Source of the DNA: Nemophila menziesii
Lineage: Eukaryota > Streptophyta > Magnoliopsida > Boraginales > Hydrophyllaceae
DNA length: 64,000 bases
Direction: 5' to 3'
Assembly: GCA_029959085.1 (NCBI GenBank)
Contig: JARWIR010000021.1
Location: forward strand, 20,051,620-20,115,619
Shown here: piece after piece, positions 33,884 to 43,298 of the stretch
Position numbering within the stretch: the first letter of the stretch is position 1
How the letters are laid out: every line of letters begins with the position of its first letter
Translations under genes and position numbers: made by a program
Notes under the pieces: model-generated
What the model was told of the DNA's origin: nothing
Databases searched by the model: none
What the model saw: the letters and a program-made list of their open reading frames with translations, nothing else

Positions 33884-34387
33884 TTAGTCATGATTTATAG
33901 ATGACTCCAACATGTTCTCCTCGATCCCCTCATCTCTCAAGTTACCCATGGTGGTGGTGTAAGTCAAATAAAGTGTTGTTGTTTCGGTTGAAGGTAGAGC
34001 ACACGGTGGTGATGTGTAGGGTGGAAGAGAGGACGGTGGTGGTGAGGTGTTTGATTGAAGAAAGTTGGGTGGTGTTGAAGTAGCGGTAGGAAGGGCTAGG
34101 GTTGGTGATGGTAGGGTTAGGGTTTATGGTGGAAAAGCTAGGGTTTTTTTGGGTTCTTCAATGGCTAAAGGTGGTAGGACTTCGAAATCGGCATCAGCGG
34201 GGTAGACCACGGCTAACGGGGTGGGTTCCAACGTCACCTGCAACGCTCCCACGGCGGCTGGTGGAGACCCGACCCGAAGCCTCTTTCTCTTCGAGGCAAT
34301 TGATTTACGACGAGAGTGCACCACCATTTGCTTGAGCGAGTCACGTTCCTCATCAATGGATGAGTTCTCCGAATCTGTTGCATACAT
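33884..34387 (-). pseudogene. Proline-rich ORF with a nuclear-localisation-like motif and one in-frame stop
   Basis: Starting at 34,387 the frame encodes a Ser/Glu-rich start, a basic cluster (SRRKSIASKRKRLR) and then a proline/alanine-rich stretch. It meets a single TAA at 34,124-34,126 and then stays open to 33,884, with more Pro/Thr/Ser-rich sequence. If the stop is a recent mutation or is spliced out, the product would be about 167 residues. No family recognised. It sits between GRF-like genes of opposite orientation. Confidence 0.4.
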
Positions 34388-34900
34388 GGTTTATGGATAT
34401 GGTGGTTCAGTGAAATTGTAATGGAAATGGAGAGTTGGTGGGGTGGTGGTGGTGTTTTAACGTGTTGGAGGACTCCCTTCATCTTCCAATGTTGCAGAAG
34501 ATACACTCAATCTGAGTGATGTAATTGAAATGACACTTTGGAGGCCATTAATGTACCCTTTTTTTAATAGTTCATTACAACGAAAAATGATATTGTGCTA
34601 GCTTTTGCCCTAGTGTGTGATTTTGTATAATTTATCAATTCTATATGTATATTTTATTAAGTTAAATTATATATATATATGTATATATATATATGTATGT
34701 ATATAAATAAATAAAAGATTATAAATTACGTATTAAATAATTTCTACTAGAATACTAAAAAATTGAGATTTTTAATTTGATAAATATTACATTTAGCATA
34801 GCATCACATAGGAAAAAAAGAAAGTTAACTTAATATCCGCCAGACCAAGGCAAAAAACAAAATAGTCCGTAAATCATAACGGGACACAACTACACGACCC
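34388..34900. other. AT-rich spacer with TA microsatellite
   Basis: A TA/TATG microsatellite spans about 34,665-34,705. Otherwise no gene seen. The low-coordinate end is the 3' flank of the minus-strand GRF-like gene. Confidence 0.5.
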
Positions 34901-35305
34901 TTAAAATAAAATTTCTAAAATTATTGCAACCAATATGACAATGACCACGACTAAAAAACCGGTTATACGGTTTGAGCCAAAACGCTCGGCTTCGGGAAAC
35001 ATACGATCGTCTTCGTGAAACATAGGTCGGCCACCGTAGTTGTTTACGACACTCCCCTCGGAAACCAAAGGTCCCCTATCCATATGGTAAGGTTGGTCCC
35101 AACAAACAAACCCGTGATAGAGACAACTATGGTATAACTTGTCGTGGTTCCCGTACTCGTCTACGTCGGACAAGTAGAGGTTGCACATTTTTCCACATCG
35201 ACAATAGGTGTATTTGTAACGTAATACCATGTTAGCTTCGTAAGAGTTGACTCCTTCACACCAAACGTGATCACTCGAGCTTCCGTTTCTTGTCGAAGAC
35301 TCCAT
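34901..35305 (-). CDS. GRF-like zinc-finger/membrane protein, paralog 1 (SINE in its leader)
   Basis: A 134-residue protein. The finger region (about residues 30-75) has C-x-C (YCRCGKMC), then LYHSCLYHGFVCW, so the last pair is C-x2-H rather than C-x2-C. The C-terminus is a membrane helix (FLVVVIVILVAIILEILF) preceded by a conserved ERFGSNRITG segment. A splice acceptor (TTTAG) lies a few bases before the ATG, indicating a 5'-UTR intron. It is clearly a duplicate of the gene at 36,229-36,606: same finger spacing, same tail, same flanking promoter words. It has about 12 extra residues (MFHEDDRMFPEA-like) before the tail. Confidence 0.72.
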   Translation of the reverse strand: MESSTRNGSSSDHVWCEGVNSYEANMVLRYKYTYCRCGKMCNLYLSDVDEYGNHDKLYHSCLYHGFVCWDQPYHMDRGPLVSEGSVVNNYGGRPMFHEDDRMFPEAERFGSNRITGFLVVVIVILVAIILEILF

Positions 35306-35639
35306 TGCCTAAATAATACGATCAAAATGAACATTAGACCCTATATTATTTATATAAGTATTATTTAAAAACGTAAAAATAGTATAAGTATTAATAAATT
35401 GTATTCATGTACCTATGTATACTGTATTAATTTTTATATATATTTGTATAAAAAATATTATATATTGTATATCAATTCTATTGAATAAACCCATGTACAT
35501 AATTATATTATTATATAAATTATACAAAAACTTCCATGCATGAGAACAAGTTGGTAACATTAATGTGCATGCAATTGTAACATTTGTGGACAACATAATT
35601 AACATTTATACTTATAAAAATACACTTACGTGAATGAGG

Positions 35640-35822
35640 TTTTTTTTTTTTGGATGTATGGGTGTCCGGGCCAGTTTACGCGCACCACGACTATTCCCAT
35701 AGGAAATATACACGCCTCCTCATGCATACTTCCACTTAATCAGAACTAGGTCACCCATATTCAGGGAGGAGACTCGAACCTTGTACTTCTTTCTTACCCC
35801 CTTTAAGGGCTCAAAAAATAAC
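35640..35822 (-). mobile_element. tRNA-derived SINE-like insertion
   Basis: On the minus strand a B-box-like GGTTCGAGTCTCC (35,768-35,780 region) is followed by the CGTGGTGCGCGTAAACTGG and CCCGGACACCC tail known from plant SINEs, ending in a 12-base A tail (T run at 35,640-35,651 on plus). The A box is degenerate (TGAGCCCTTAAAGG) and the 5' end is uncertain. It lies between the TATA box and the ATG of the GRF-like gene; the paralog at 36,229 lacks it, and its leader is shorter by a similar amount. Confidence 0.65.
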
Positions 35823-35910
35823 AAGGCTGAGGGGATTCTTTTTTGTTTAATATGGTGAATGGAGTTATTTGTGTTGTAGGATGAGTTGTGAATTTGATGA
35901 AAGACAACCA

Positions 35911-35921
35911 CTTTATTTATA
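35911..35921 (-). promoter_or_regulatory. TATA box of GRF-like paralog 1
   Basis: TATAAATAAAG on the minus strand, followed upstream by CTAAATGTCAATCCTAC-type sequence that matches the promoter of paralog 2 (36,981-36,991), so the promoters were duplicated with the genes. Confidence 0.55.
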
Positions 35922-36228
35922 GTAGGATTGACATTTAGTTTGATGGAAAGCAAATATTGTAGAAGATCTTTTATTAAAGCTTCAAATTTATTAAATAGGT
36001 AGAATTAAATGAGGTAGGTAACATTAAACTTCAATATTGGACATAAACCTATATTTTGGTAAATCAATTTAGTGTTTAAGACCATAGGCAAGGCCATATT
36101 TTGCTTAAACAAAAGTAACACGGGAAAAAAAAAATCCATTCCGTAACATATGGTACCGTTATATCCCACGGATCAAGCGAAAAATCATAATAGTCCGTAT
36201 CAAATAACGGGATACTAGTACACAACAC
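35922..36228. other. Promoter-proximal and intergenic DNA between the GRF-like paralogs
   Basis: Upstream DNA of paralog 1 (AAAGCAAATATTGTAGAAGATC, also seen upstream of paralog 2) runs into the 3' flank of paralog 2. No gene seen. Confidence 0.5.
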
Positions 36229-36606
36229 CTAAAATACCAATTTTAAAATTATTGCAAACATGATGAAAATAACCCCCAACAAGAAACCAGTGATTCGGTT
36301 TGACCCAAAACGGTCGGCTTCGGGGATTATTTGTCTACCACCGTAGTTGTTCACGTCACTACCATCGGTCAACAAACTTCCCCAGTCAATATGGTTAGGG
36401 TGAGCCCACCGTACGAAGCCGTGAGTGGGACAGCGGTGGTACAACTTGTCATGGTTGCCGTGGGTGTCTAAGTCGGACACGTGGATGTTGCATTTTTTGT
36501 CACAACGGCAATAACCGTAATTGTAACGGAGCGTCACGTTCGCTTCATACGAGCTCAATCCGACACGCAAGCAGTCGTCCGGGTAAGCTTGTGTCAAGGA
36601 GTCCAT
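36229..36606 (-). CDS. GRF-like zinc-finger/membrane protein, paralog 2
   Basis: A 125-residue protein. Finger segment: YGYCRCDKKCN, then DKLYHRCPTHGFVRW, giving C-x-C and C-x2-H. A conserved NNYGGR and DRFGSNRITG lead into the C-terminal helix (FLLGVIFIMFAIILKLVF). The layout predicts a tail-anchored protein with a cytosolic zinc finger. A TTTAG splice acceptor lies just before the ATG. Its promoter is a duplicate of that of paralog 1. Position inside the presumed MULE suggests transposon cargo, but a host function is equally open. Confidence 0.72.
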   Translation of the reverse strand: MDSLTQAYPDDCLRVGLSSYEANVTLRYNYGYCRCDKKCNIHVSDLDTHGNHDKLYHRCPTHGFVRWAHPNHIDWGSLLTDGSDVNNYGGRQIIPEADRFGSNRITGFLLGVIFIMFAIILKLVF

Positions 36607-37423
36607 TTCCTAAATAAAGTGTGCATAAAAAAAAATTAATCCAACTACATTTTAACCTATTATATACTAAAACCAAAAAAATAAAAAAAATGGACAAATA
36701 GTTTATTTAGATAATGTGCTTCCTTTGGAAAATATCTCTATGTCTTTAATAAAAAAAATCTCATTCTTGTTCTATGTACACCATAGGCCACCTTTATTAA
36801 CGAAAATAGATGAGACCAAAAAAAAAAACATGCAACTAACTCTACCAACGTGCATGTAGATGATAAAAACAAACTAATTAGAGAAACTAGAATATATTAC
36901 ATGGTGAGCCATATTCTTCTTTGCTTGGTAGGTTGTATGTAATGGATGGAACTTAATGTGATAAGTTATAAGGAGATTTAGTATATTTATAGAAGGGTTG
37001 GCATTTAGTTAGATTGATAGCAAATATTGTACAAGATCTTGTGTTAAATGAGTAGTAAGTTAAAAGGGGGAGGTAATAGTAAATTAAGGAATAAATTTGG
37101 TTGGTATACTTCAATTCTAAGACAAGACTAAATCTTTAATTTTTTATAACATATAATTTAGCTTTTTATAAATAAAGTTACAAGAAGTTCTCATACGGGT
37201 TTTGTACTTAAAAATATTAAAAATATTGGCTATTAAACAAAATACTTATACGATAATAAAATACGAGATTAAAAAAAAGGAGGACAAAATAGTACTTAGA
37301 AAATATTACAAACCGGTAAAGATACGACACAAAATAAACCTAATAGGTGTACGATAATCCACATCGGGATTTAAAAAAATTAATTCTCAAGAAATAAGCA
37401 CTGAATATTACAAAGAAAACAAT
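36607..37423. other. Leader and promoter of paralog 2, and 3' flank of the transposase gene
   Basis: Contains a TATA box for paralog 2 (TATAAATATAC, minus, 36,981-36,991) and AT-rich DNA. The end next to 37,424 is the 3' flank of the transposase. No other gene seen. Confidence 0.5.
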
Positions 37424-39595
37424 TCAGAATAAGGGTAGCTCTTGTGTACTAGGATTAGTCTCGTTGTTTCCCGTACCGGCAGGAGGCAAGTTTCTAGGAC
37501 AGTTATTCTTCTGATGCCCTGGTAACCTACATAGGCCGCAACGGCGCGGTGCTTTTGTTGTTGTACCCTTTGGGCGGGCAGTCTCGGGGTCCTCTACGTC
37601 AAACAAATTACTGACGGGAGGAACATTTAGAGTTGTACCGTCGTCGTTCGGATAGTTGCTTGCTCGTACCGCTATGTTCGTTAACCCTTCAAGGGCATCG
37701 TTATAACCCGCTCGCTCGGGCAGCATGGAAACACACATCCTTCCACTTCGCATTCAAGAACCCCATCCTCGCAATCTCCTTGTTGGTTGGGTTGTATTCT
37801 GACAAACACTTCTCCTTCAGGGTCAAACTACTATTCGGTGTCCACCGATATTTAATGCAACACTCTGGTATTTCTCTAACACCTTCAACTTTCATCACGT
37901 AGAATATACGCCGACATGGAATTCCGTGCGATTTAAATAATAGACAAGAGCACTCCATAAGCAACCTTGACCCATCCCACGTAATGACCACCTTCCATTC
38001 AAAATCACCATGTTTGTGTGACGCAACCGTGTAGATACGCGAGTTAAACCGTTGCTCGAATCTACCCCTATTATGTATGACACCTTGGTTAACCAACTCT
38101 TTACGTACCTTAAAGAAAGCTTCCCTCGTAAATTGCTTTATTACCTGTAGCTCGATATCATCTAAGAGAGTATCAGGTACGGGTGTAGTGTGGTTTGTGA
38201 CGTACTCTTCTTGGATCGCGTTATCCCTAACTCTAACCATACCGAACAGGAACGCTTTCACTAGTTCGATGAACTTTTTACGTTTATTCAAGAACCTGTT
38301 AATGTACGCGTTCATACTCTGACAATGCTGGGTGTACTTGAGGAACCCGAAGAACTTCCCACGTAGATAAGCCTCCGCCCACATCTCCCTTTTCTCATAC
38401 GTTTCTGTGATCCACCTATCCTGGTGTAGACCGTTGGCGTTTACCATCTTCCACCAAGCATCTTCAAACATCTCAATAGTGTAAGGAAAGGACATAAGGT
38501 GTTTGAAAATTGCACCAAAACCGTCAACCTTTACGTTGGTAACGGCGTTACGGTTAAGGTGCCAAGAGCACAACCGATGTCCCGCCGAAGGGTAAACGAT
38601 TTCGATAGCGGCCGCCATTGATCTGCCACTGTCGGTTAAGACAGATTTAGGTTTCTTTCCATTCATCGTCGCTGTAAAAGTTTCGAGGACCCACACATCC
38701 GCCTCGGTAGTCTCGTTCTTCACCAAAGCAATACCAAATACACAAGTCTTACGGTGGTTGTTGACACCCGCCAGCACAATTAGAGGGAAACAATACACAT
38801 TTGTCCTGTAAGTGGCATCGAATACGAGTACGTCGCTGAAAACTGCAAACTCCCGCCTCGATCTCCCGTCACAGAAGAATAGCTTGTCTAGGCGATTTTC
38901 TTCGTCAACCGTGTGCTTAGAAACAAACAACAGATCATTAACGCACCTACCCTCCAAGTAAGCCAAAGCCACGTTCACATCCCCTTCGCTGATTTCGTCA
39001 GACCTTATCCTGCCCAGTACATTGTACAGATCCTTCCGCATAAAACCGATATCTTTATACCCTCCTGCCTCTTTTACGAAAACGTCCATTATCTTGCATG
39101 TTCTTACCCCAGCATTCTGAAGAGAACGGGCTTGTTCGAGGTGACCTTCGTCTATCTTCCTATGAGATCGTAGGTAATGGGTCGCGGAACCGGGGGTTAA
39201 CTCGTGGTTGTGCTCGGGCTGAAAGTCAGCCACCATGTAACACTCAAACTCGTTATCGTATTTGATACGAAGTCTCGCCCTACAGTTGCATCTTGTCTTA
39301 GCCCTGTGGTCTCTAACTCTGTCCTTCATCTCTAAGTATTTCTTTTCCCTCAAACCGGCACAAGAACACAAAAATATCCGGCTAATTACCAAACCACCAC
39401 TCCTGCTTGACTTTTCTACCCGATCCTTCCTAACCCCAAATCCTAAAGCACGACCGTACATGTTGTAGAACATGTATGCTTCCTCCTCGGACGAAAACCG
39501 AAGTTCCATGACATTTGCCCTGGTGAGGGATCTCAGCGCCTCAGCCCCACCAAAATCAACCTCCTTATCTGTATCTACCTCTACTCTCGGAGCAC
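37424..39595 (-). CDS. FAR1-like MULE transposase, copy B, C-terminal frameshift
   Basis: The large exon starts after an acceptor at 39,596-39,597 and stays open to 37,701; a CCHC-bearing C-terminus continues in another frame to 37,424, so one base is off between about 37,700 and 37,730. Domains: FAR1-type DNA-binding finger (FSSEEEAYMFYNMYGRALGF to PEHNHEL), MULE DDE core (FDATYRTNVYCFPL, VLTDSGRSM, CSWHLNRN), SWIM region (CSCLLFKSHGIPCRR), and a zinc knuckle C-x2-C-x4-H-x4-C (CGLCRLPGHQKNNC). Two key residues are changed: the catalytic Glu of the SESMN-type motif is Gln (HCQSMN), and the final SWIM His is Arg. MULE transposases cut and paste DNA; FAR1/FHY3 are domesticated relatives that act as transcription factors. 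This gene is probably not an active transposase. At least one 5' exon is not located. Confidence 0.85.
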
Positions 39596-39708
39596 CTACA
39601 GAAATGAGTTATTCGTAAAAATAAAGTTTAGTCTTACATATAGTTAGTTAACCATTATATTTAACAATCATATACTTTAAACCTATACCACAAACCTTAT
39701 TTAGAGTC

Positions 39709-40310
39709 AAAACCATCCAAATTTGACCAAAAGTCAACTAACCTTGACCGATTGTCTCCTAACCTTCTCTAATGGCCATTTAACTAGTAAACACCTTAGT
39801 TTGAGTCAAAACCACCAAAGTTTGACCAAAAGTCTACTAACCTTGACCGATTATCTCCTAACCTTCCCTAATGGCCATTTAACTAGTAAACACCTTAGTT
39901 TGAGTCAAAACCACCCAAGTTTGACCAAAAGTCAACTAACCTTGACCAAAAGTCTCCTAACCTTCCCTGATGGCCATTTAACTAGTAAACACCTTAGTTT
40001 GAGTCAAAACCACGCAAGTTTGACCAAAAGTCAACTAACCTTGACCGATTGTCTACTAACCTTCTCTAATGGCCATTTAACTAGTAAACACCTTATTTTG
40101 AGTCAAAACCACCCGAGTTTGACCAAAACTCAACTAACCTTGACCGATTGTCTACTAACCTTCCCTAATAGCAATTTATCTAGTAAACACCTTATTTTGA
40201 GTCAAAACCACCCGAGTTTGACCAAAACTCAACTAACCTTGACCGATTGTCTACTAACCTTCCCTAATGGCAATTTAACTAGTAAACACCTTATTTTGAG
40301 TCAATACGAT
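39709..40310. repeat. 99-bp W-box satellite (copy B)
   Basis: Same six units as at 1,599-2,200, with only a few substitutions (for example AACTAGT to ATCTAGT in the fifth unit). Unit number has not changed since the duplication. It lies about 110 bp upstream of the transposase exon. Confidence 0.9.
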
Positions 40311-40352
40311 AAGTTCAAATTTACAACATGCAATCGTAAAATATTAAAACAA

Positions 40353-41265
40353 CTATAAAATTAAAAACATTCATCGTAAAATTACCAACATGCAAAAACG
40401 AGATTAGATAGTAACTAACCGTTTGAGTCCATCTCGTTTGCTCGTAACACTCCCGGTTCACGATCTCCCGACTATATTAACCCGAGTACTATCGACTATA
40501 TAACTTAACAACGAGATTGGATACTTCTTCAAATGAACCTCTCCACCCTCATTTTATAGACTCGAATTTAAGCGGTAGGTGATATACCATTAACCAAACT
40601 AAATAACTAATAACTACTACTTCAACCACCAACCATATCTTTCTTATCACCATTAATGAATATAAATTCTAATTTCTTGTTTTTAAATTAAAATTAAATT
40701 ATCATCTTTACAAGGTGTTTAATATCTATCTTACTTTTTTTACGACAAAAAAAATTAACCGTGGTTAAAAGAGGGGGGTTTAATGCCCGGTCTAAATAAA
40801 AACGATAATTTGCACTACCGTCCACAACAAATAAATAACGAAAAATTACAGTATCCCAATAACACCACAAAGAGGAAAAGTAAGCTTGGACATGACATTG
40901 AATAAAGTATTCCAAAATATTCTGGAGATGACACGTTGCAAACATTCAAAATTGGAGCATTTTCTACGTTTGCGAAATTCACAACGAAAATTACACACAA
41001 CCACCTTTCACAACGAAAAATTGAACACGAAATTTACATGGCAAACAATTCAATAACGAAAAACGCAAATCTGGAAACTAATTGCCACACTATTCATGAT
41101 TAGACAACACACTAAAAGTAGCTTTATGTCTAACCAATCAAGGAATGACCCCTTACTTAAAATGGCGGTAAGGGCAAAATGGTAACATCCTTCATTCAAT
41201 AAAAAAACAATATAATCTTCAGCCGCTAGGATTCTTCCACGTCAACTTTCCCTCGCCACGTGTCT
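40353..41265. other. Non-coding DNA and possible right end of the MULE (copy B)
   Basis: Equivalent of 2,243-3,156. The possible terminal word is at 41,175-41,188. No gene seen. Confidence 0.45.
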
Positions 41266-42285
41266 TCATCTCCTATTGGCGCACATACACTGCGAGACTT
41301 TTGCGTCTAGACACAAGGTAGTGATGGTGCAAGGGAACTTGAGATTTTGTTGCGTATTCGGAACTCTTGCAAACTCCATGATGATGTCATAAATCATACG
41401 AGCAACATCCATTGGTTTCTCCTCAATAATACACTTGATAAATATAAGATGCTTCTTCTTGACTTCTGAGATGTGTTTAATTCCGAAGAAGGTTGGAATA
41501 ATGAAATGGGACCACACCTTAGCACAGGGTAACAAATTACTGCTATACATTTGTCCCGGATACCTCTCTCCTTCGGGAATTGGGCGAGCCCCATTAATAT
41601 GTACTTTCCTCCAAAGGGATTCATAATCGAACGAAGGATCATTAAGGGATTCTTGGAAAGGGCATAGTCCAGTAAAGTTGGGTAATTTCAATGATGTTCG
41701 AATAAGCTCAATGGAGAAAGGAACTACCTTTTTGCGAACCACGACTTCATCTTTTAAAAAGGCTAAACCTTCATAAAAATCTCGCACGAAGGTAGGAATA
41801 TACTCAAGCTTCCTTTCTCTCAATTCTTTCCAACCCAATTTGTCACAAGTAATACCATAATCTTTAAAAGCACTATTCATAATACCCTTAGAAAGATCCA
41901 TCTCCTCACCAAACTTCAAATAAGAAATTCTATCACAAACCTGATCATTCCAAGAAAAAAAACTCTCTTTGGCTTTTGAGCCCATACCTTTGTACGCGGA
42001 GGTTTTTGTTGTTGAACGGGTTCTTTAGGAATTTCTTGTTCTTGTTCTTCCTCAATCTCATCTTCAATTTCTTCCTCACTTTCTGGTTCATTAATTAATC
42101 TACTCTTTTTTGGGTTAGACTTGCTTGGATTTTCTTTCCTTTACGGAGCAACTGGGATTTGGTCAGTCTTTTCGGAACGCGAATCTGGAATCTCAATTGC
42201 TTGTTCTGGGCTAGCACCAACAATTTTCCTGTTTCTTGGTATGTTTCTTCGATAATTACACATGGAACCGGTTCTGTTAGTCATC
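41266..42285 (-). pseudogene. ORF in the env position of the Athila-like element (copy B), with an extra stop
   Basis: The C-terminal part (41,985-41,266, 239 aa) differs from copy A at only a few residues. The upstream acidic part is broken by the shared frame slip near 41,930-41,980 and by a private nonsense codon near 42,143 (AAA to TAA on the minus strand, where copy A reads Lys). See copy A for domains. Confidence 0.6.
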
Positions 42286-42677
42286 TCTTTTCATCCCAAA
42301 CTCAAAACTTCAAATAGTAATAAAGCTAGAGAAAAGCTTCGAACTTTGATGTTTTGAGGCTTAAAACATGAAGAATATTGTGGAATATGAGATGGTTAAA
42401 GGTTAATTGAGAAGAATTGTGGAGGAATTGGGTTTAATTTGAAGGCTAGGAAGAAGAAATTTTAGGAGAAAAGTGGGAATTTGATGGTGTTTTGGAGAGG
42501 ATAGGAGTTGATTGTGTGTTTTTGTGATGAAAGAGGGCTTGGTTTGATGATTTTATAGCTGTTGGTTGAAGATTTTCGGAGAGGGTGGAGGCTAGGATTC
42601 ATATTAGGAGGCTAGCTTGGGAAAGAAGGTAAAAAACTAGGTTTAAAGCATTAAAAACCGCCTCTTGCAACAGCACG

Positions 42678-43080
42678 CCGGCTAGCCGGCGGCTGACCGG
42701 CATGCCGGTCGCGATGGCGGCGAAAAATAATTTCCAAATTCGATTTTTTTTTACCTCAGACGCAAGCCACCTTGCGTCAATGCTGACGCAGTGGTCAGAG
42801 AATTCCAGCTTCATTGACCGGCTAGCCGGCGGCTGACCGGCATGCCTTTCACGTGTCGATGGCGCATCGTCAGACGCAGTGTGTTGCGTCAAAGCTGACG
42901 CAGTGGTCAGAACTTTTCCCCCTTGTTGGCCGGCTAGCCGGTGGAACCTCGCTGGCGCGAACGTGGACGCTAAGTCTTGTGTCAAAGCTGACGCACTAGT
43001 CAGGGAGTTTGGGGGTCTTCAGCTTGTTTGGCCGGCTAGCCGGTCATCTGACCAGCATGCCGGTCCGACCTGCTGTTGAC
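42678..43080. repeat. GC-rich palindrome repeats (copy B)
   Basis: CCGGCTAGCCGG at 42,678, 42,818, 42,930 and 43,032, spaced as in copy A. All four palindromes are perfect in both copies. Confidence 0.85.
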
Positions 43081-43298
43081 TCCAATTTTTTTCGTTTTCT
43101 CGTCGTTTTGACCCCAAACTCATGACTCTTTTACCCCTGAAATCATCAAAAACAACTATCCTTCCTCATTTCTTAATAATAAACACTAAATAAACGACTT
43201 ATATCTAATATACACTACGAAAATAAAAATACTTAAACTAATATACAAGAAATTGGTTTTTTTTAACGTCGTTAAGCTCGACGGGTTACCTCACGCTT

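Larger units (their letters stand above)
26424..41188. mobile_element. Candidate multi-gene MULE (about 14.8 kb)
   Basis: A MULE-type transposase (minus, right part) and a Ulp1-like protease (plus, left part) face each other, with five small genes or ORFs between them. At the left edge ATGTTATCGTTTTG (26,424-26,437), followed by ATTTTACCCTTA, resembles the inverted right edge ATGTTACCATTTTGCCCTTA (41,169-41,188 reversed). The two core words match at 12 of 14 bases, and TTTTCGTT words are enriched inside both edges. MULEs carrying Ulp1-like genes are known in plants; the small zinc-finger genes as cargo are my inference. Long terminal inverted repeats and a 9-11-bp target duplication were not established. 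Confidence 0.35.

Noticed and set aside
35720..35953. Open frame of 77 codons on the minus strand
   Set aside because: It overlaps the SINE-like insert and the promoter of the GRF-like gene, and has no similarity to a protein.
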